From: Alphaproteobacteria bacterium
GTDB lineage: Bacteria > Pseudomonadota > Alphaproteobacteria > Rhizobiales > Beijerinckiaceae
Assembly: GCA_016869595.1 (NCBI GenBank)
Contig: VGDT01000003.1
Coordinates: 32,266-96,265 of the forward strand
Direction of reading: 5' to 3'
DNA length: 64,000 bases
Positions 10,157-20,528 of the stretch are shown here, piece by piece; position 1 is the first letter of the stretch; each line of letters starts with the position of its first letter. The position numbers were made by a program, and so were the translations under genes. A model generated the notes under the pieces. It saw only the letters and a list, made by a program, of their open reading frames with translations. It did no database searches and had not been told where the DNA came from.

Positions 10157-10765
10157 TCATGTCTCCAGCTGCGCTTCAAGCGCCTTTATGATGTTTCGCA
10201 CCTCTTGGCGCGCCGCGTCCAGACCCTTGTCGGTATGCACCACGAAATCGGCGCGCGCGCGCTTTTCTGAATCAGGCGTCTGCTTCGACAGAATGGACGC
10301 AAATTTCTCGGCCGTCATGCCTTCACGCGCGAGAACCCGCTCCTTTTGCACATTTTCCGGCGCGGTGACGACGACGATGGCGTCAAACTCATTTTCGGCG
10401 CCGGTTTCAAAGAGCAGCGGAATATCGAAGACGATAATGCGGTCGCCGATCTTTCGGCGCTCTTCGATCAAGGCGTCGCGCGCCTTCCACACCATCGGAT
10501 GAACGATGTCTTCGAGACGTTTGAGCGCCACAGGATCGCTGAGAACGCGCTGGGCGAGCCGCTGACGGTCGACAACGCCATCGATGACGACGCCAGGAAA
10601 GGCGCGGTCGATCTCAGCTGCGGCGGGGCCTTTGTAGAGATCGTGCACGAGCCGATCCGAATCGAGCACCTCTATGCCTTCAGCGCGGAACATGTCGGCG
10701 GTCGTCGACTTGCCCATGCCGATCGAGCCTGTGAGCCCGACGCGCAGTATCTTTTGTCCGCTCAC
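10157..10765 (-). CDS. coaE: Dephospho-CoA kinase
   Basis: LRVGLTGSIGMGKSTTADMF. Confidence 0.94.
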   Translation of the reverse strand: MSGQKILRVGLTGSIGMGKSTTADMFRAEGIEVLDSDRLVHDLYKGPAAAEIDRAFPGVVIDGVVDRQRLAQRVLSDPVALKRLEDIVHPMVWKARDALIEERRKIGDRIIVFDIPLLFETGAENEFDAIVVVTAPENVQKERVLAREGMTAEKFASILSKQTPDSEKRARADFVVHTDKGLDAARQEVRNIIKALEAQLET

Positions 10766-11388
10766 GAGAGAAGCGCTCCCTCACGTCGAAGCGCCTCGAG
10801 AAGCGCCAGCAAGGGGAGCCCCATGATCGTCCAATGATCGCCTTCGACCTTCGAGAAGACTTGCGCGCCCAGGCCTTCGATCTGATAAGCGCCGGCCGAT
10901 GCCAGCGCATGATCTCCAACCGCCGTGAGATAAGCGGCGATGAATTCGTCAGTAAGCTTGCGCATTGTGAGATCCGCGATCCCGACCGTCTCGAAGATGA
11001 TCGCGCCGTCGCGAGCAAGCGCAATCGCCGAATGCAGCCGATGTCGCCGCCCGGAAAGAAACTGCAGGAGCGCTTCAGCCTCCTGCATATTTGCGGGCTT
11101 GCCGAAAATCTTGCCTTCGCAGCTTGCGACCTGATCGGCTCCAAGCACGAACCGCGCTGGAGCGGAAATCGCGAGCGCTTTGGCGCGCGCCAGAGCTAGA
11201 GCAATCGCATCGGCGTCAGCGCCTCCAAGACTCGATTCGATTGCGCGTTCGTCAACGTCAGCGGGAATCGACTCGAAAGGCACGCCCGAATGCAGTAGCG
11301 CCTGCCGCCGCCCGACGCTTTTCGAGGCGAGAATCAGCGGCGCCGATTCGCGCCAGAAGGGAGACGTCTGCCGGTCGGTCACGTCCAC
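10762..11388 (-). CDS. maf: Maf-like nucleotide pyrophosphatase
   Basis: LILASKSVGRRQALLHSGVPFESIPADVDE. Confidence 0.92.
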   Translation of the reverse strand: MDVTDRQTSPFWRESAPLILASKSVGRRQALLHSGVPFESIPADVDERAIESSLGGADADAIALALARAKALAISAPARFVLGADQVASCEGKIFGKPANMQEAEALLQFLSGRRHRLHSAIALARDGAIIFETVGIADLTMRKLTDEFIAAYLTAVGDHALASAGAYQIEGLGAQVFSKVEGDHWTIMGLPLLALLEALRREGALLS

Positions 11389-11785
11389 AGCCCCCGCGCA
11401 TAAGCCGAAGAGCGGGGATAAAGCGCCGCCGAAATTTGCCGCGCTTCGGTCAACGGGAAAAGCTCGGCCAAGCGCTCAACAGGCAAAGTCCTGTCGAACG
11501 GAATTTGCAAGGAGCCAGCACTCCAGGAATTCACAGGCCGTCCACAATCATCTGCCCCGAGAACTTCCGATATAGTGATGATTTCATTTGCCGTCCGGAT
11601 TTTTCCCGCGTTTCTCTAGGCTGCTGGGCGTTCGCCGATCGCCTGTGAGCGACTGGTTAATGAAAATTAACCTTCGTGCTTTCAGAGATACAAATAAAGA
11701 ATCAATTCCTTTTAAAATGAATTTTCTTTTAACGCCGATTCACGCTACGCCGACTCCAACGAACGATACGGAGGGATTGAACGGG
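11389..11785. other. oriC: Candidate chromosomal origin region (oriC) upstream of hemE
   Basis: Non-coding 0.4-kb gap before hemE with a visibly AT-rich stretch (~11655-11735), a perfect 7-bp inverted repeat GGTTAAT-GAAA-ATTAACC (11655-11672) and GTCCACA-type possible DnaA half-matches; parS sites and parAB nearby; oriC next to hemE is known in Caulobacter and Sinorhizobium. Confidence 0.45.
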
Positions 11786-12817
11786 ATGGCGGAAGAGAAG
11801 GCGCTTCTTTCGGTTCTACGTGGAGAAGAGCGAAAAATTCCGCCCTTGTGGCTGATGCGTCAGGCCGGCCGATACCTTCCCGAATACCGCGAGGTGCGGG
11901 CGACCGCGAAAAGCTTTCTCGATTTCTGCTATTCGCCGAAAAAGGCTGCGGAAGTGACGCTGCAGCCGATCCGGCGTTTCCACTTCGACGCGGCGATCCT
12001 CTTCTCCGACATTCTCGTCGTGCCCGACGCCATGGGCCAGCTTGTGTCATTCGAGACCGGCGCTGGGCCGCGGCTCGAACCGATCGAAACGCCGGAGCAG
12101 GCGGAGCGGCTCGGGAAGTTCAAGATTGAACATCTTTCACCCGTCTTCGAGACGATCGATCTGGTGAAAACGGCGCTGCCGTCCGATGTCGCTTTTATCG
12201 GCTTTTGCGGCGCGCCCTTCACCGTGGCGAGTTACATGATCGCTGGACAGGGAACGCCGGATCAGGGGCCGGCGCGTCTCTTCGCTTATCGCTACCCTGA
12301 TGCATTTGCGAAGCTGATCGAGCGCTTGGTTGAGGCTTCGATCGACTATCTGGCGCGCCAGATCGATGCGGGCGTCGAGATCGTCCAGATCTTCGACAGT
12401 TGGGCCGGCGTCTTGCCGGCCCATGAATTCCAGCGTTGGTCGGCGGAGCCGGTTCGCCGCATCGTTGAAGGCGTCAAGGCGCGTCATCCGCGAACGCCTG
12501 TGGTCGCCTTTGTGCGCGGCGCAGACGCGCATTTGCCGAAACTCACGCAAACGATTGGCGCCGATTGCTATGGGATCGATACGGCGCTCGATCCTGCATG
12601 GGCTGTCGCCCAAACCGCGCGCAACGTTCCGCTGCAAGGCAATCTCGATCCGCTGGCGCTTGTTGCTGGCGCAGATGCGCTCGACCGCGAAGTCGATTCC
12701 ATTCTCGCGGCATTCAAAGGCCGGCCGCATATTTTCAATCTTGGTCACGGAATCTTGCAGCAAACGCCGGTTGAAAATGTCGAACGGCTTGTCGCTCGCG
12801 TGCGACAGGGGGCCTGA
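11786..12817 (+). CDS. hemE: Uroporphyrinogen decarboxylase
   Basis: PPLWLMRQAGRYLPEYR; FCGAPFTVASYMI; NLGHGILQQTPVENV. Confidence 0.95.
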   Translation: MAEEKALLSVLRGEERKIPPLWLMRQAGRYLPEYREVRATAKSFLDFCYSPKKAAEVTLQPIRRFHFDAAILFSDILVVPDAMGQLVSFETGAGPRLEPIETPEQAERLGKFKIEHLSPVFETIDLVKTALPSDVAFIGFCGAPFTVASYMIAGQGTPDQGPARLFAYRYPDAFAKLIERLVEASIDYLARQIDAGVEIVQIFDSWAGVLPAHEFQRWSAEPVRRIVEGVKARHPRTPVVAFVRGADAHLPKLTQTIGADCYGIDTALDPAWAVAQTARNVPLQGNLDPLALVAGADALDREVDSILAAFKGRPHIFNLGHGILQQTPVENVERLVARVRQGA

Positions 12818-12819
12818 CC

Positions 12820-13239
12820 ATGTACGCATGGATCAAGGCGCTGCATGTCATCGCCATCATCTCCTGGATGGCGGGGCTTCTCTATCTGCCGCGGCTCTTC
12901 GTCTATCACGCGGAAATCGGCAAAGGCCCGCAGGCCGACACCTTTAAGATCATGGAGCGGCGGCTTTATCGCTACATTATGACGCCGGCGATGCTCGTCG
13001 CCTGGATAACGGGACTCTATCTCGCGATTGAGGGAGGGGCGCTGTCGTCAGGCTGGTTTCACGCGAAAGCGACGCTCGTCGTGCTTCTCACCGCCGCGCA
13101 TATCCATGATGGCGTGCTACTGCGTCGTTTCGCGGAAGACGCCAATGTTCATTCGCCGCGCTACTATCGCATCGTTAATGAACTGCCGACCTTGCTGATG
13201 ATCGGCATCGTCATCCTGGTGATCGTCAAGCCGTTCTGA
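12820..13239 (+). CDS. hemJ: Protoporphyrinogen oxidase HemJ
   Basis: Four-TM protein MYAWIKALHVIAIISWMAGLLYLPRLFVYHAE, between hemE and rho. Confidence 0.9.
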   Translation: MYAWIKALHVIAIISWMAGLLYLPRLFVYHAEIGKGPQADTFKIMERRLYRYIMTPAMLVAWITGLYLAIEGGALSSGWFHAKATLVVLLTAAHIHDGVLLRRFAEDANVHSPRYYRIVNELPTLLMIGIVILVIVKPF

Positions 13240-13480
13240 ATCTTGTGAAGCGACCGAGAGGGACGGCCGGCCTGGTCGGGTCGGCTTTTTCAAGGGCTAA
13301 AGCGCGCTCTTGATTCATGTCTGGAAATTGTCTAAGGGAGCTTATCCCTCTGAGGCCCGTGTCTGCTTGTAGCGGCATCGCCGGAATTTCCGCCGGCGCT
13401 CGGGAAGGCCATATTCCCCGCCCCACCGCTTATCCCCGGCTTCTCTCCACCTGCGCCCAAATACCCAAGGTTCATCCTGA

Positions 13481-14746
13481 ATGCGGGAAATTAAACTTTC
13501 GGACTTGAAGGCCAAGTCCGCCGCCGAACTCCTCGCTTTCGCCGAAGAGCATGAAGTCGAGAACGCCTCTCTCCTGCGCAAGCAGGAGCTCCTCTTCGCT
13601 ATCCTGAAGCAATTCGGGAGCCGGGACGTCGAAATCGTCGGCGAAGGCGTCGTCGAAGTGTTGCAGGACGGCTTCGGCTTTCTGCGCTCGCCCGACGCCA
13701 ATTATCTCGCCGGTCCCGACGACATTTACGTCTCGCCCTCGCAGATTAGAAAGTTCGGCCTGCGCACCGGCGACACGGTCGAGGGCATGATCCGAAGCCC
13801 TAAGGAGGGCGAGCGCTATTTCGCGCTGTTGAAGGTCAACAGCATCAATTTCGAAGATCCGGAGAAGGTGCGCCATAAGGTGCCCTTCGACAATCTGACG
13901 CCGCTCTATCCGGATGAGCGGCTCAAGCTCGAAATCGAAGATCCGACCAAGAAGGATCTCTCTTCGCGCGTCATCGATCTCGTTGCGCCGATCGGCAAAG
14001 GCCAGCGTGCGCTGGTCGTGGCGCCGCCGCGCACCGGCAAGACCGTGCTTTTGCAGAATGTCGCGCAATCGATCACGACCAATCATCCGGAATGCTATCT
14101 CATCGTTCTTCTCATCGACGAGCGGCCTGAAGAAGTGACCGACATGCAGCGCAGCGTGCGCGGCGAAGTCGTGTCGTCGACTTTCGACGAGCCGGCCGTG
14201 CGTCACGTGCAAGTCGCCGAAATGGTGATCGAGAAAGCGAAGCGCCTCGTCGAACATCGCCGCGACGTGGTGATCCTGCTCGACTCGATCACGCGGCTCG
14301 GGCGCGCCTACAACACTGTCGTGCCGTCGTCCGGCAAGGTGTTGACCGGCGGCGTCGACGCCAACGCTCTGCAGCGGCCGAAGCGCTTCTTCGGCGCGGC
14401 GCGCAATATCGAGGAAGGCGGTTCGCTCACGATCATCGCGACGGCCTTGATCGACACCGGCTCTCGCATGGACGAAGTCATTTTTGAGGAGTTCAAGGGC
14501 ACCGGCAACAGCGAGATCATTCTCGACCGCAAGGTCGCCGATAAGCGCGTCTTTCCGTCGATCGACATCACGCGCTCAGGCACCCGCAAGGAGGAGCTGC
14601 TTGTTGCAAGCGACATCTTGAAGAAGATGTATGTGCTGCGCCGTATCCTCAATCCGATGGGCACGGTCGACGCGATCGAATTCTTGCTCGGAAAGCTGCG
14701 CGAGACGAAGAACAATCAGGGCTTCTTCGATTCGATGAATACGTAG
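13481..14746 (+). CDS. rho: Transcription termination factor Rho
   Basis: [59 protein letters not shown]. Confidence 0.97.
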   Translation: MREIKLSDLKAKSAAELLAFAEEHEVENASLLRKQELLFAILKQFGSRDVEIVGEGVVEVLQDGFGFLRSPDANYLAGPDDIYVSPSQIRKFGLRTGDTVEGMIRSPKEGERYFALLKVNSINFEDPEKVRHKVPFDNLTPLYPDERLKLEIEDPTKKDLSSRVIDLVAPIGKGQRALVVAPPRTGKTVLLQNVAQSITTNHPECYLIVLLIDERPEEVTDMQRSVRGEVVSSTFDEPAVRHVQVAEMVIEKAKRLVEHRRDVVILLDSITRLGRAYNTVVPSSGKVLTGGVDANALQRPKRFFGAARNIEEGGSLTIIATALIDTGSRMDEVIFEEFKGTGNSEIILDRKVADKRVFPSIDITRSGTRKEELLVASDILKKMYVLRRILNPMGTVDAIEFLLGKLRETKNNQGFFDSMNT

Positions 14747-14792
14747 TCGCCCTGAGCGTCCTTAATCTTCGGCGAGCAAACGGCGCTTGTCG

Positions 14793-15806
14793 TTATTGCT
14801 CCGGCTTCTTCGTTCGATCCGGCGCTGGTTCATGCGTTGGCGGCGTGAGGTCGACCGGCGGAGCCTTTGCATCGACAAGCGAGAAGCCGATCGTCTTGCG
14901 GCGGCTGACCGCTGTTTCGCCTTCCGGGGTTGGCGTCTGGAGCGAATAGGACACGACGTAAAGCGGCTCTACTAAGGATGAGCGCTCCTTTTCCGGCATG
15001 ACATACATGATCCTGGACCAGGCGACGTTCGCTTTGCCCTTTTGGGCTGCGACGATGTCGCGTTCGAACCGGCCGCGTAGCGCATCGATGGACTGTTTTG
15101 GCTCGAGCCAACGGCCACGACCGGTTGGCTCTTCCGTTTGGCCTGCTTGTTTTGACGCAACGGTCACGCCGCCCAATCGCAGACCGGATACGCGTCCGCT
15201 GGCGTGCACCGCTATACGCAGACCGGCGTTCGCCAATTCGATGCCATTGATCGCGCGCCGCAAGGTGATGCGATATTCAACACGCTTGCGCTCGCTCGCT
15301 TTTGCCGCGCGCGAAGCGCCGCCGACCCAGGTGAAGCCGACATCGGCTTTCTGCCAATCGTACTGCGCTGGATCGATCAGCTTTCGTTGCGCAAGCGCAT
15401 CAAACGCACTGTGGGCAATTTTCATTGCATCGCCCTGAGCGAGATCGCGCTCAGGCGCTCGCGCGGAAGCAAGCTCAGTGTCGACGATCCTCAGTTCATC
15501 GTAATCGGGCAGATAGGTCATTTCGAGCGAAGGCGCGTCAGGAATGGCGACTTGCATGCGACGCGCTTGAATATTCTTCAGGGGTTCGACGATGGGAGCC
15601 GCCGCTCGAAGTTCGCGCCCGGTGAGGGATTCGGCAGCCGAGCGGGCCAAATCCGAGATCGCTGATCTATCGCGTTCCTTCCAGCTCATTTCAAAAGTCG
15701 CGACGCGCTGCGGAATGTCCGATTTGCTGGGTTCCTGTGCGCGCGCGTCAATCGTTCCAAGCGACATTGAACTTGCGAGGACTGCGGCGAGAGAAAGATT
15801 TTTCAT
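14793..15806 (-). CDS. Secreted protein of unknown function, possibly PepSY/FTP propeptide-like
   Basis: N-terminal signal peptide MKNLSLAAVLASSMSLGTIDARAQ; VEYRITLRRAINGIELANAGLRIAVHASGRVSGLRLGGVTV resembles a peptidase propeptide strand pattern (weak). Confidence 0.5.
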   Translation of the reverse strand: MKNLSLAAVLASSMSLGTIDARAQEPSKSDIPQRVATFEMSWKERDRSAISDLARSAAESLTGRELRAAAPIVEPLKNIQARRMQVAIPDAPSLEMTYLPDYDELRIVDTELASARAPERDLAQGDAMKIAHSAFDALAQRKLIDPAQYDWQKADVGFTWVGGASRAAKASERKRVEYRITLRRAINGIELANAGLRIAVHASGRVSGLRLGGVTVASKQAGQTEEPTGRGRWLEPKQSIDALRGRFERDIVAAQKGKANVAWSRIMYVMPEKERSSLVEPLYVVSYSLQTPTPEGETAVSRRKTIGFSLVDAKAPPVDLTPPTHEPAPDRTKKPEQ

Positions 15807-15827
15807 AATAGCCTCCACGAAAATATT

Positions 15828-16652
15828 TCAGCAGCCGCTGGCGCCGTGGTCGTACATAATCCAGCAGAACCAGCCCCAAGGTTCCGGCGGCGTGAAAAGC
15901 AACGAATCGCCGCGCAACTTCGCTGTGTCGCGAACCCAGTCGCAGTGGCTTGAGTCGAGCCCGTGCGTCAGCGCGATCGGAGAATTGTCGCCGGTAAACC
16001 AGCCAGGACGATCTTCCATCTCGTCGATCCAAGCTCTCGCATTCGTCTTGGAGTTCGTCTCCTCGAAGAAATCGCGCGGCTGGTCGTCCTTGACCGAGGG
16101 AGAATTATGATAGCCGAACTGTTGGCGAACTTCGTGATTGAAGTTGCGTGAAAGCGAATCGAGGTTCAGCGTGCAGCTCGTGACATACATTGCGTACACG
16201 GCCTTGTTTCCACCTTGTAGACCGAGCCGCGCCTGTGTTTCGAGATTGACCGTGCAGCGTCCATTGCGCATGAATCCGAACTGCACCAGCGCGCGATTGC
16301 CATGGCCAGCGTAAACCGTGAGTAGAAAGTTATCGCCATACAAATTGTCGACGCCAGATAATCCAGCCATCGTGGATTCGAAATAATCCTGCGGCCAGGC
16401 GTTCGAATTGGTCCATCGCTGGCCGGTCCAGCCATTGGCGTTGAGAGAGCTTTGGAGGCTTGACGTCACGTCGTTGAGATCGGCGTTTTCGCAGCCGTTG
16501 CCCGAAAAGTCGGTCGATTCGTCGAGATAATATGTCTTGTCGGCCCATGCAGGTTGCGCGGCCAAAATTAGAAAGAGCAATGCGGCGAGATAGCTCTTCT
16601 CCCGTGTGCTTGCGACGTTTTGCGCAATGGGTTTTTCATCGATGGCAAACAT
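15828..16652 (-). CDS. Secreted protein with candidate caspase-like (clan CD-type) His/Cys arrangement
   Basis: Signal peptide ...AALLFLILAAQPAWA; NFLLTVYAGHGN and AVYAMYVTSCTLN match the strand-GHG ... strand-C pattern of caspase/gingipain folds. Confidence 0.5.
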   Translation of the reverse strand: MFAIDEKPIAQNVASTREKSYLAALLFLILAAQPAWADKTYYLDESTDFSGNGCENADLNDVTSSLQSSLNANGWTGQRWTNSNAWPQDYFESTMAGLSGVDNLYGDNFLLTVYAGHGNRALVQFGFMRNGRCTVNLETQARLGLQGGNKAVYAMYVTSCTLNLDSLSRNFNHEVRQQFGYHNSPSVKDDQPRDFFEETNSKTNARAWIDEMEDRPGWFTGDNSPIALTHGLDSSHCDWVRDTAKLRGDSLLFTPPEPWGWFCWIMYDHGASGC

Positions 16653-16702
16653 TTTCGTCTCCTTGATATTGCCTGCAAGAAAAGACTGGCGCTTAACGAT
16701 AG

Positions 16703-17074
16703 TCAGTTGGAAACAACCTCCGCCGCGCAACGACCGTCGTTGCAATGCGGCGCGCGCAGCGGCGGACAGTAAAGCCGTTCAATCTGCGGACATGCGGCGC
16801 CTTGCGCCGCCGCGGATACACGTTGTGCTTCGCTGGCGCGCACGGAGGTCGGACACCGGCAACCTTTGACGCCGCCGGCGACTGCGCATGGCTCCTCCGG
16901 CGTACATCGCGTTGCATCGGCGACGATGCGATCGTAGTCGGCAATCGTGCTTTGCGCGCGCGCTGTTTCGAAACATGGATGAATGACGAAGCCGACGGCG
17001 AAAAGAATTGTCGCGTAAGCTTGCGTTTTAACGGACGCGAAAATTCTAAAGCACAATGCGCGAAGCACGGACAT
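16703..17074 (-). CDS. Small secreted cysteine-rich protein
   Basis: Hydrophobic N-terminus then CTPEEPCAVAGGVKGCRC...CPQIERLYCPPLRAPHCNDGRCAAE; same strand as the two genes downstream. Confidence 0.5.
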   Translation of the reverse strand: MSVLRALCFRIFASVKTQAYATILFAVGFVIHPCFETARAQSTIADYDRIVADATRCTPEEPCAVAGGVKGCRCPTSVRASEAQRVSAAAQGAACPQIERLYCPPLRAPHCNDGRCAAEVVSN

Positions 17075-17357
17075 GGAGATTCTCCGATGCTTACGTCACG
17101 AAGCGTGAACTTTAAAAGAACGCTTGAAAAGACTCGCCAACGAGAAACGGCCAATGCGTCGAATGGTTCCTGCGAAGGCTGACTTTTAAAAACAACTGCT
17201 GCGTTCTAGCGCTTCAGAATATGAAAAGAGTAGTCGCTAGGATTGGCCCGTGGCATGAGTCGCGTGAAGCTCATCGAAGCGTTGGGCAAATGTTCTCGAA
17301 CTTCACCAATGTATGGACGATTGTCGACCTTGCGCGCGATTTGAAGCGCGCCGCGCC

Positions 17358-18659
17358 GTGACCTCGCGCGACACAATTTTTGCGCTTGGCACTGGCGCCG
17401 GACGCGCTGCGATCGCGGTCATCCGAATATCCGGTCCGGGAGCGGGCGTCGCGCTTGAGACGTTGGCCGGGAAGCTTCCCGAGCCCCGGCAGGCGAGTTT
17501 TGCGATTTTGCGCGACCCAGCGACCGATGAAATGCTCGACCGTGGCGTCGCGCTTTTCTTTCCAGGGCCTGCCTCCTCGACGGGGGAGGACTACGCCGAG
17601 CTGCAGCTCCATGGCGGCCGCGCGGTCGTGGAGAGCACGCTTGCCGCTTTGCATCGGCTCTCTGGTCTGCGGCCTGCTGAACCCGGCGAATTCGCCCGGC
17701 GCGGCTTCGCCAATGGCAAGCTTGACCTGTCTCAGGCCGAAGCGCTCGCCGATCTCGTCGACGCGCAGACAGAGGCGCAGCGCCGGCAGGCGCTTCGGAT
17801 CGCGGGCGGGGCCTTGCGGCGCAAAGTTGAAGGCTGGCGGGGGGTTCTGGTCGATGCTTTGGCGCTTCTTGAAGCCGAACTCGACTTCAGCGACGAGGCG
17901 GACGTCGGCGGATTTTCACAGGCGCGGCTCGCTGAAATGCTTTCTCGCGTCGCCGAAGACATGCGGGCGGCGCTACAGCTCGCGCCGGCGTCCGAGCGCA
18001 TGCGCGACGGCTTCACGGTCATCATACTGGGGCAGCCAAACGTAGGAAAATCAACGCTGATCAACGCTCTGACCCAGCGCGATCTCGCGATCGTTTCGGC
18101 GATTCCCGGCACGACCCGAGACATGATCGAGGCTCACCTCGATATTGGCGGACTTCCGGTCACGCTGATCGACACCGCGGGGCTACGCGAGGCGGCGGAC
18201 GAGATTGAGCGTATCGGCGTCGATCGGACGCTGGCGCGCGTCGAGACCGCAGATCTGGCGCTGTGGCTATCGGATGCGGCGGAGCCGCCGCCGCCTGCGA
18301 GCGACGTCGAAATGATTCGCGTCGCCACCAAGATCGACCTGAGACCAGCGCCGGAAGACGCAATCGCGGTCTGCGCCTTGAGCGGCGAGGGGCTCGAAAC
18401 TCTCGCCGCCGCGATCGAAGCGCGCGCCCGCGCCCGGCTGGGCGACGGCGCGGCGGCGCTGATCGTCAGGGACAGGCATCGCTTGGCCTTGGAGCAGGCA
18501 GTGGAGAGCATCGAAACGGTCATCGGCGGCGGCGGAGCGCTCGAACTTCATGCCGAAGAGCTGCGTCGCGCGAGTCGTGCGCTCGGCCGGATTGTCGGCG
18601 CCGTCGATGTGGAGGAGGTGCTGGACGCGGTTTTCTCGCGATTCTGTATTGGCAAATGA
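17358..18659 (+). CDS. mnmE: tRNA modification GTPase MnmE
   Basis: GTG start; DTIFALGTGAGRAAIAVIRISGP; GQPNVGKSTLINALTQRDLAIVSAIPGTTRD; C-terminal FCIGK. Confidence 0.96.
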   Translation: MTSRDTIFALGTGAGRAAIAVIRISGPGAGVALETLAGKLPEPRQASFAILRDPATDEMLDRGVALFFPGPASSTGEDYAELQLHGGRAVVESTLAALHRLSGLRPAEPGEFARRGFANGKLDLSQAEALADLVDAQTEAQRRQALRIAGGALRRKVEGWRGVLVDALALLEAELDFSDEADVGGFSQARLAEMLSRVAEDMRAALQLAPASERMRDGFTVIILGQPNVGKSTLINALTQRDLAIVSAIPGTTRDMIEAHLDIGGLPVTLIDTAGLREAADEIERIGVDRTLARVETADLALWLSDAAEPPPPASDVEMIRVATKIDLRPAPEDAIAVCALSGEGLETLAAAIEARARARLGDGAAALIVRDRHRLALEQAVESIETVIGGGGALELHAEELRRASRALGRIVGAVDVEEVLDAVFSRFCIGK

Positions 18660-18661
18660 TA

Positions 18662-18677
18662 TGTTTCACGTGAAACA
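18662..18677. promoter_or_regulatory. parS: parS centromere site
   Basis: Perfect 16-bp palindrome TGTTTCACGTGAAACA between mnmE and mnmG. Confidence 0.92.
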
Positions 18678-18686
18678 GACCCAAGC

Positions 18687-20528
18687 ATGAAGAGTTTCGA
18701 TGTCATTGTGATCGGCGGCGGGCACGCCGGCTGCGAGGCGGCGGCCGCGGCGGCGCGCCTTGGCGCGCGCACCGCGCTCGTCACGCAAAATCGCGCTCGA
18801 ATCGGTGAAATGTCCTGCAACCCAGCGATCGGCGGCCTTGGAAAGGGCCAGCTGGTTCGGGAGATCGATGCGCTCGACGGCCTGATGGGGCGCGTCGCCG
18901 ACGCCGCCGGCATCCAGTTCCGGGTTCTCAATCGGTCCAAGGGCCCGGCGGTGCGCGGCCCGCGCGCCCAAGCCGACCGCAAGCTCTATCGCGCGGCGAT
19001 GCAGGCGGCGCTCGACGAGACCGAAAATCTGACGATCGTCGAAGCTTCCGTCGAAGACCTGCTGCTCGAAGGCGAAAGCGTTCGGGGCGTCGTGACGGCG
19101 GCGGGCGAAATTCGGGCCTGCGCCGTCGTCGTCGCCACCGGCACCTTTCTTGGCGGCGTCATCCATATCGGCGACGAACGCACGCCGGCCGGCCGTATGG
19201 GCGACGCGCCTTCGAACACGTTGAGCCGACGATTGCGGGCGGCGGGCTTTGCGGCAGCGCGTCTCAAGACCGGCACGCCGCCGCGGCTCGACGGGGGCGC
19301 CATCCGCTGGGAAGCGCTCGAGGAACAATGGGGCGATCCGACGCCCGAGCCCTTCTCCTATCTGACGACGAAGATTGAAAACCGTCAGATCGCCTGCGGC
19401 GTCACCCGCACGACGCCGGCCGCGCACCGGATCATTCTCGACGATCTGCATCGCTCGCCCTTGCGCACGGGGGCGATTTCTGGCCCCGGACCGCGCTACT
19501 GCCCCTCGATCGAGGACAAGGTCACGCGCTTCGCCGATCGCGACGCGCATCAGATTTTTCTCGAACCCGAGGGGCTCGACGACGACACCGTCTATCCGAA
19601 CGGCGTCTCGACCTCGCTTCCGCTGGCGACCCAGCAGGCCTTCATCAACGCGATTCCTGGGCTGGAAGAAGCGCGCATCCTGCGGCCCGGCTATGCGATC
19701 GAATATGATTATGTCGATCCGCGGGAGCTTTCCGCGACGCTCGAAACCAAGCGCATTCGCGGGCTTTTCTTCGCCGGGCAGATCAACGGCACGACCGGCT
19801 ATGAGGAGGCCGCTGCGCAAGGGCTACTCGCGGGGATCAACGCGGCCCGCCACGCGGCGGGAAAGAGCGCAGTCGTCCTCGATCGCGCCGAGGCCTATCT
19901 CGGCGTCATGATCGACGATCTCGTCACCCGCGGGGTCAGCGAGCCCTATCGCATGTTCACCTCGCGGGCGGAATATCGCTTGTCGCTGCGCGCCGATAAC
20001 GCCGATGAGCGCCTGACGCCGCGCGGGCTCGAGATCGGTAGCGTCGGGGTGGGCCGCGCGTCGCATTATGCCGCCCGCGCCGCCAGTCTCGAGGCTGCGC
20101 GAAAGATGCTGCAGACGCGGGAACTGACATCGGCGGCGGCGCGCCGGCATGGGCTGCCGGTCAATCAGGACGGTTTGCGTCGCAGCGCCTATGCGCTGCT
20201 CTCCTTTCCGGACATTACGCTGGATCGGCTGGCGTCGATCTGGCCTGAGTTCAACGGGATCGCGCCTGAAACGACGGAGCGGCTGGAGACAGAGGCGCGC
20301 TATGCCGTCTATCTCGACCGGCAGCAGGCCGATATTGACGCGTATCGACGCGACGAACGCTTAGCTTTGCCGGGGGGACTGGACTATGCGTCGATAGCTG
20401 GCCTGTCGGCCGAGCTGCGCGGTAAGCTGAGCTATCTTCGGCCGCGCACGATTGGCCAGGCGCAGCGCATCGACGGCATGACTCCTTCGGCGCTGACGCT
20501 GCTGGCGGCGCGGGCGCGCCGCGCGTGA
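18687..20528 (+). CDS. mnmG: tRNA uridine-5-carboxymethylaminomethyl modification enzyme MnmG
   Basis: [47 protein letters not shown]. Confidence 0.97.
   Translation: MKSFDVIVIGGGHAGCEAAAAAARLGARTALVTQNRARIGEMSCNPAIGGLGKGQLVREIDALDGLMGRVADAAGIQFRVLNRSKGPAVRGPRAQADRKLYRAAMQAALDETENLTIVEASVEDLLLEGESVRGVVTAAGEIRACAVVVATGTFLGGVIHIGDERTPAGRMGDAPSNTLSRRLRAAGFAAARLKTGTPPRLDGGAIRWEALEEQWGDPTPEPFSYLTTKIENRQIACGVTRTTPAAHRIILDDLHRSPLRTGAISGPGPRYCPSIEDKVTRFADRDAHQIFLEPEGLDDDTVYPNGVSTSLPLATQQAFINAIPGLEEARILRPGYAIEYDYVDPRELSATLETKRIRGLFFAGQINGTTGYEEAAAQGLLAGINAARHAAGKSAVVLDRAEAYLGVMIDDLVTRGVSEPYRMFTSRAEYRLSLRADNADERLTPRGLEIGSVGVGRASHYAARAASLEAARKMLQTRELTSAAARRHGLPVNQDGLRRSAYALLSFPDITLDRLASIWPEFNGIAPETTERLETEARYAVYLDRQQADIDAYRRDERLALPGGLDYASIAGLSAELRGKLSYLRPRTIGQAQRIDGMTPSALTLLAARARRA

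Noticed and set aside
11588-11785. 66-codon upstream extension of hemE
   Set aside because: AT-rich non-coding region; conserved UroD sequence begins at MAEEKALLSVLRGEERKIPPLWLMRQAGRY
18666-19820. 384-aa antisense ORF across mnmG
   Set aside because: Shadow ORF; mnmG on the other strand is unambiguous
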